Of a DNA stretch of 64,000 nt, positions 60,716 through 64,000 are shown one piece after another (the first letter of the stretch is position 1; every line of letters starts with the position of its first letter). The stretch is from Anaerotignum neopropionicum (GTDB lineage Bacteria; Bacillota; Clostridia; Lachnospirales; Anaerotignaceae): NCBI RefSeq assembly GCF_001571775.1, contig NZ_LRVM01000009.1, positions 36,170 through 100,169 of the forward strand, in the 5' to 3' direction. The notes below the pieces were generated by a model. The model was not told the origin of the DNA. It worked only from the letters and a program-made list of their open reading frames with translations, and ran no database searches. The position numbers were made by a program, and so were the translations under genes.

Positions 60716-61702
60716 ATGTCAAAGTCATACAATCAGAAAATGAAAATCCTTTACATAATGAAAATCCTGTTAGAAAAAACGGATGAAAACCATGTAATCA
60801 CAATGCCAAAAATAATACTGGAATTAGAAAATATAGGCATTAAGGCGGAAAGAAAAAGTATCTATGATGATATGGAAGCATTACGTCTTTTTGGTTTAGA
60901 TATCATTAACCGAAAAGGGTATCCAGCAGGATATTATATTGCAAGCAGACAATTTGAACTGCCGGAATTAAAGCTTCTTGTGGATGCTGTGCAGGCTTCT
61001 AAATTTATAACATATAAAAAATCAAGAGAATTAATCAAAAAGATTGAAAGCCTTACAAGCAAGTCAGAAGCACAGCAGTTGCAAAGGCAGGTTTTCGTTA
61101 CAAATCGAGTTAAAACAATGAATGAAAGTATTTATTACAATGTTGACAAAATACATAATGCGATATCGGCAAATGTAAAAATTAGTTTTCAGTATTATGA
61201 GTGGTCAATTACTAAGGAGATACATATCAAAAAAAACGGTGATAAATATAGGATTAGTCCGTGGGCATTAACTTGGGATGATGAGAATTATTATTTGATT
61301 GGATTTGATGAAGAAGATGCAATCATCAAGCATTATAGAGTTGATAAGATGCTTAATATTGATTTGTTGAATGATCTACGGACTGGGAAAGAGTTTTTTG
61401 AAAATTTTGATACAGCTAGCTATACTCAAAAAACTTTTGGAATGTTTGGTGGGCATACAACTGCTGTAGATATTTTATTTGAAAATAGGTTTGTTGGCGT
61501 GGTAATAGATCGGTTTGGTAAGGATGTGACGATTAAAAAACAAGATGAGGAGCATTTTGTTGCAAAGGTTAAAGTTGTGGTAAGCAATCAGTTCTATGGT
61601 TGGTTAACAGGTCTTGGAGTAGGGGTGAAATTAATTGCACCTGATTCGGTAGTAAATGAAAATAGGATTCACCTTGAGAACCTGATGAAACAGTACAAAT
61701 AA
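60716..61702 (+). CDS. WYL-domain transcriptional regulator
   Basis: 328 residues, GAGGTGAGGG site. N-terminal winged helix (MKILYIMKILLEKTDENHVI, GIKAERKSIYDDMEALRLFG) and central WYL domain (ISPWALTWDDENYYLIGFDE, KHYRVDKM), then the C-terminal WCX-like extension. WYL proteins sense nucleotides or nucleic acid and often control phage-defence genes (BrxR and CapW types). Neighbouring nuclease-like, HIRAN and SIR2-like genes fit that role. Confidence 0.9.
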   Translation: MSKSYNQKMKILYIMKILLEKTDENHVITMPKIILELENIGIKAERKSIYDDMEALRLFGLDIINRKGYPAGYYIASRQFELPELKLLVDAVQASKFITYKKSRELIKKIESLTSKSEAQQLQRQVFVTNRVKTMNESIYYNVDKIHNAISANVKISFQYYEWSITKEIHIKKNGDKYRISPWALTWDDENYYLIGFDEEDAIIKHYRVDKMLNIDLLNDLRTGKEFFENFDTASYTQKTFGMFGGHTTAVDILFENRFVGVVIDRFGKDVTIKKQDEEHFVAKVKVVVSNQFYGWLTGLGVGVKLIAPDSVVNENRIHLENLMKQYK

Positions 61703-62122
61703 AGGTACTCAAATTTAGAATATGGTTAAATTTTGCAAATGCATAGATGTTGAAGTGATTATATAAAAAATATATGATGGTGAAAATCCTTTTTGGGGAG
61801 GGGGGAAGTAATTTTAATACAAAAATTTTGTATAACATACAGTCAACCATTTTTATTTAGACTGATTATATTTATAAGGGCGCAGACATTTATACTTTAG
61901 TTATGATTAGTTTATATGATCTTGTGGAAATGGTAATTGATACAGGTTATTAATAAAATCACATATCAAATAAAGCAACATGTGAAAGCAGAAGTACAGA
62001 TGAAAATTGGGTGTGGAGTAAGTGGTGATGGAGAAATAATTCAGGTCTATATAGTGCGAAGCAATGATACGAAATGATAGAAGTTGTTGTCAAAGCTTTT
62101 TAAATATGGGGGAAGAAAAATT
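61703..62122. other. Intergenic, no gene seen
   Basis: AT-rich. A purine run GGGGAGGGGGGAAG at 61795-61808 stands out. No accepted gene; the next start is at 62123. Confidence 0.45.
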
Positions 62123-62827
62123 ATGGAAAAATTAAACAATAATAATATACTGTATTTGGAAAATCACTTATTTCGCAGATGGAAAGAGGAACGAAATTAT
62201 GAATATTTTGTAAAAGATGGAGTGGTTAATCCACAGATATGGGAAAAGCAAAAGATTAAGATTACATTTGTACTAAAGGAAGCAAATTGGATGAATGAAA
62301 GCATTGATATGAAAGAGTGGATTTTATCCGAATCAAGTCCTACATATTGGAAAACATGGAACAATATCTCAAGATGGACGAAAGGAATTTTAGAAGGTGG
62401 AGAGTATCCTGTTCATGTTTCTAAAAAAGACAAAACTGATTGGCTCAGCAGAATTAGCTTTATAAATCTGAAAAAGGTCGGTGGAAATAGTAGAGCTAAT
62501 GATAGCGAAATACGTAAATATGCAATAAATGACTCTAAATACCTTTTAGAGCAACTTACAATATATCGCCCGGATATTATAATTTGCTGTGGTCGTGGGA
62601 CTGGAAAAAATGCTGATTTATTGTATGATGAAATACTGGGGAAAGATACTTTGTCGCAGTGGCAGTCACCAATCAATGGATTTAACTTTTTTTATACTCA
62701 GTTTCATGGTAAAGAAAATAAAACACCAGTAGTTTCGTTTTATCATCCTCAAAGGATAGCGAGCCATGAGACTTTTAAAAAATGGTATGAAGATATATGT
62801 GCTATAGCTGAAAATCTGGTGCGTTGA
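62123..62827 (+). CDS. Uracil-DNA-glycosylase-like superfamily protein
   Basis: ATG 62123 behind TATGGGGGAAG; an upstream TTG frame is unlikely. 234 residues: ITFVLKEANWMNESIDMKEW, a middle region with WLSRISFINLKKVGGN, RPDIIICCGRGTGKNADLL and a terminal VVSFYHPQRIASHETFKKWY. The pattern of an early substrate loop, a buried strand III-CCG and the late SFYHP loop resembles UDG-fold proteins, but the usual GQDPY or GEAPG motif is absent. Catalysis is uncertain. Single AT-rich gene inside the suspected defence island. Confidence 0.6.
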   Translation: MEKLNNNNILYLENHLFRRWKEERNYEYFVKDGVVNPQIWEKQKIKITFVLKEANWMNESIDMKEWILSESSPTYWKTWNNISRWTKGILEGGEYPVHVSKKDKTDWLSRISFINLKKVGGNSRANDSEIRKYAINDSKYLLEQLTIYRPDIIICCGRGTGKNADLLYDEILGKDTLSQWQSPINGFNFFYTQFHGKENKTPVVSFYHPQRIASHETFKKWYEDICAIAENLVR

Positions 62828-63197
62828 TAGCTTATGACTTAGAAGTCAATTGATTTATAAAAGTATTATTAGTAGGCTAAATGGAAGAAAATATCTAGGG
62901 TAAAATTATAGCTGGTGGTTACTCTGACCCCACGTAGAAGAGATAATTCTGATGACGCGTAGTGGTTCGGATACGAAAAAGTAGAGTTCGAACACAACAT
63001 GTAGTGGTTTAGAGGCGCTTTTGGAGCCGAAAAACAGCGAAAAAATGACGTTTTTTGACCCCGAAAAAAGGGCAAAAATATAGATGACATATTGAATTCA
63101 CCCTAAAGTAGTTTGATGTGGCTCATTTAGATAAAGAATTATTGGAATATGCGTTATGAAAGGCACATTAATAGAAACATCGATCGGAGCGGTAAAA
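62828..63197. other. Intergenic with unusual composition, possible IS relic
   Basis: Between 62918 and 63085 the sequence is GC-richer and contains two GTAGTGGTT units (62960-62968, 63002-63010), homopurine AAAAACAGCGAAAAAA and CCCCGAAAAAAGGG. No frame is open on either strand. It may be the end region of a lost insertion element. Confidence 0.4.
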
Positions 63198-63773
63198 ATG
63201 GATAATGATTATAAAGCATATGAATTATATATGAAGAATAGACCGCACGTTGTTGTCCTTGGTGCTGGAGCAAGTTGTGCGGCTATTCCAAATGGTGATA
63301 AATACGGAAAAAAGATTTCGGCAATGAGTGGGTTTATTGATAAACTTGGTTTGTCAAATATAATATCGAGGGTTAAGATTAATACTTCATCAGATAACCT
63401 TGAAGATATTTATATGGAACTTGATGAGCGTAGCAAAGATGAACAGGATTGCAAGGAAGTGAAAGAAGAGTTAGAAAGAATAATCTGGGAATATATGAGC
63501 AATTACCAGCTTCCGGACAATCCAGCAGTATATGATTTTCTAGTCATGAGCTTAACTTCAAAAGATTTGATTGTAACCTTTAACTGGGATCCATTTTTAG
63601 TGCAGGCAATTGGAAGAGCAATGAGATACACAAATAATACTCCTCAAGTTGCTTTTTTACATGGTAATGTAGCTGTTGGTTTCTGTGAAGAAGATAATAT
63701 AATGGGGAATGTAGGGATAACGTGTAAATGCGGCAAACCTCTTATGAGAAGAGTATACCGGGTATGTTTGTAA
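63198..63773 (+). pseudogene. SIR2-like protein, 3'-truncated by an IS3 element
   Basis: Start ATG 63198 (MDNDYKAYELYM) behind GGAGCGG; 191 residues remain. It shows the SIR2-like Rossmann start VVVLGAGASCAAIPNGDKYG, LIVTFNWDPFLVQAIGRAM, and VAFLHGNVAVGF, then the first half of a zinc ribbon CKCGKPL, where the frame leaves the family (MRRVYRVCL) and stops 8 bases before the IS3 end at 63782. SIR2-like proteins of this group are NAD-degrading effectors in anti-phage systems. Here the C-terminal half is lost, so the system is likely dead unless the rest lies beyond the element. Confidence 0.7.
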
Positions 63774-63781
63774 CAAATGTA

Positions 63782-64000
63782 TGGATCGGCTATAATTAAC
63801 TAGACAGAATTTTTAAGGGCATATATGATATTCTTAATGAAGAAAGGATGATGCCCTATGTCTCAAAACAATCAACTCAAAAATCGTCGTACATTTACGT
63901 CCGAATTCAAACAACAAATTGTTGATCTCTCCCGAAGCGGTAAGAGAAAATGCGATATCATACGTGAATATGATATTTCAGGCTCCCTCCTTGATAAATG
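63782..64000 (+). mobile_element. IS3-family element, left end (continues beyond window)
   Basis: Terminal repeat TGGATCGGCTATAATTAACT at 63782, resembling the end at 36479, followed 76 bases later by an IS3 orfA. The element runs off the window. It has cut the SIR2-like gene. Confidence 0.8.
63858..64000 (+). CDS. IS3-family transposase OrfA, N-terminal part (cut by window edge)
   Basis: ATG 63858 (MSQNNQLKNRRTFTSEFKQQ) with GAAAGGATG upstream. It reads IVDLSRSGKRKCDIIREYDI, SGSLLDKW, the helix-turn-helix of IS3-family OrfA proteins. Clearly a different sequence from the OrfA at 36.1-36.4 kb, so the two elements are related but not copies. Confidence 0.85.
   Translation, partial: MSQNNQLKNRRTFTSEFKQQIVDLSRSGKRKCDIIREYDISGSLLDK

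Overview
The window looks like a low-GC Gram-positive anaerobe of the class Clostridia. The reasons are AT-rich coding sequence, strong AGGAGG-type ribosome binding sites with occasional TTG and GTG starts, a giant secreted protein ending in S-layer homology (SLH) domains, oxygen-sensitive enzymes (an old-yellow-enzyme/enoate reductase with a 4Fe-4S site, a nitrogenase-like reductase), a CD3324-type regulator, and many relics of Firmicutes integrative conjugative elements. I see no tRNA, rRNA or CRISPR array, and the species cannot be fixed from the sequence.

Layout. 1-3.3 kb: the end of a paired ABC exporter operon with a methyltransferase. 3.3-5.9 kb: relics of a Crp/Fnr and a DtxR-type regulator, then a TetR repressor with a perfect 34-bp operator and a MATE pump. 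6.4-14.7 kb: the most interesting block, an AraC regulator, a complete FepBCD-type metal-chelate importer (lipoprotein, two permeases, ATPase) and, in the same operon, a NifH-like ATPase and NifD-like and NifK-like subunits. It has two matching operator-like dyads at its two promoters and is bracketed by two related ~88-bp direct repeats. 15.1-16.9 kb: divergent MarR repressor and ketopantoate-reductase-like enzyme. 17.9-24.3 kb: GntR regulator and an anaerobic catabolic cluster (aminotransferase, AhpD-like protein, enoate-reductase-like flavoenzyme, cupin, cyclase-family hydrolase).

24.5-39 kb is a graveyard of mobile DNA: fragments of IS5 and IS3 elements, DUF3991/toprim, VirB4, BRO antirepressor, phage portal and ICE sigma-like genes, and the abutting ends of BREX genes pglX and pglZ. 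Intact genes sit between them: a WG-repeat secreted protein, two tandem DUF421 membrane proteins, a two-HTH regulator, an AAA/DUF4143 ATPase, a CD3324 protein and a methyltransferase. 39-46.2 kb: a degenerate receiver-domain protein, a small unknown protein and the 2151-residue SLH surface protein. 46.8-52.9 kb: a full arsenic operon (arsR, CoA-disulfide-reductase/rhodanese, a second arsR, acr3, arsD, ferredoxin, arsA). 53.3-57.8 kb: two drug-efflux modules (TetR/MFS and MarR/MATE), each with clear palindromic operators. 58-64 kb: a DUF3991 relic, then a defence-island-like run: DEDD-type nuclease, HIRAN protein, WYL regulator, uracil-DNA-glycosylase-like protein and a SIR2-like protein cut off by an IS3 element that runs off the window.

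How it works together: the left half is metal or chelate acquisition plus efflux, each under a local one-component repressor or activator. The nitrogenase-like genes lie so tightly behind the importer (4-bp overlaps, short gaps) that a role in reductive processing of the imported compound is the natural hypothesis. This is inference, not demonstrated.
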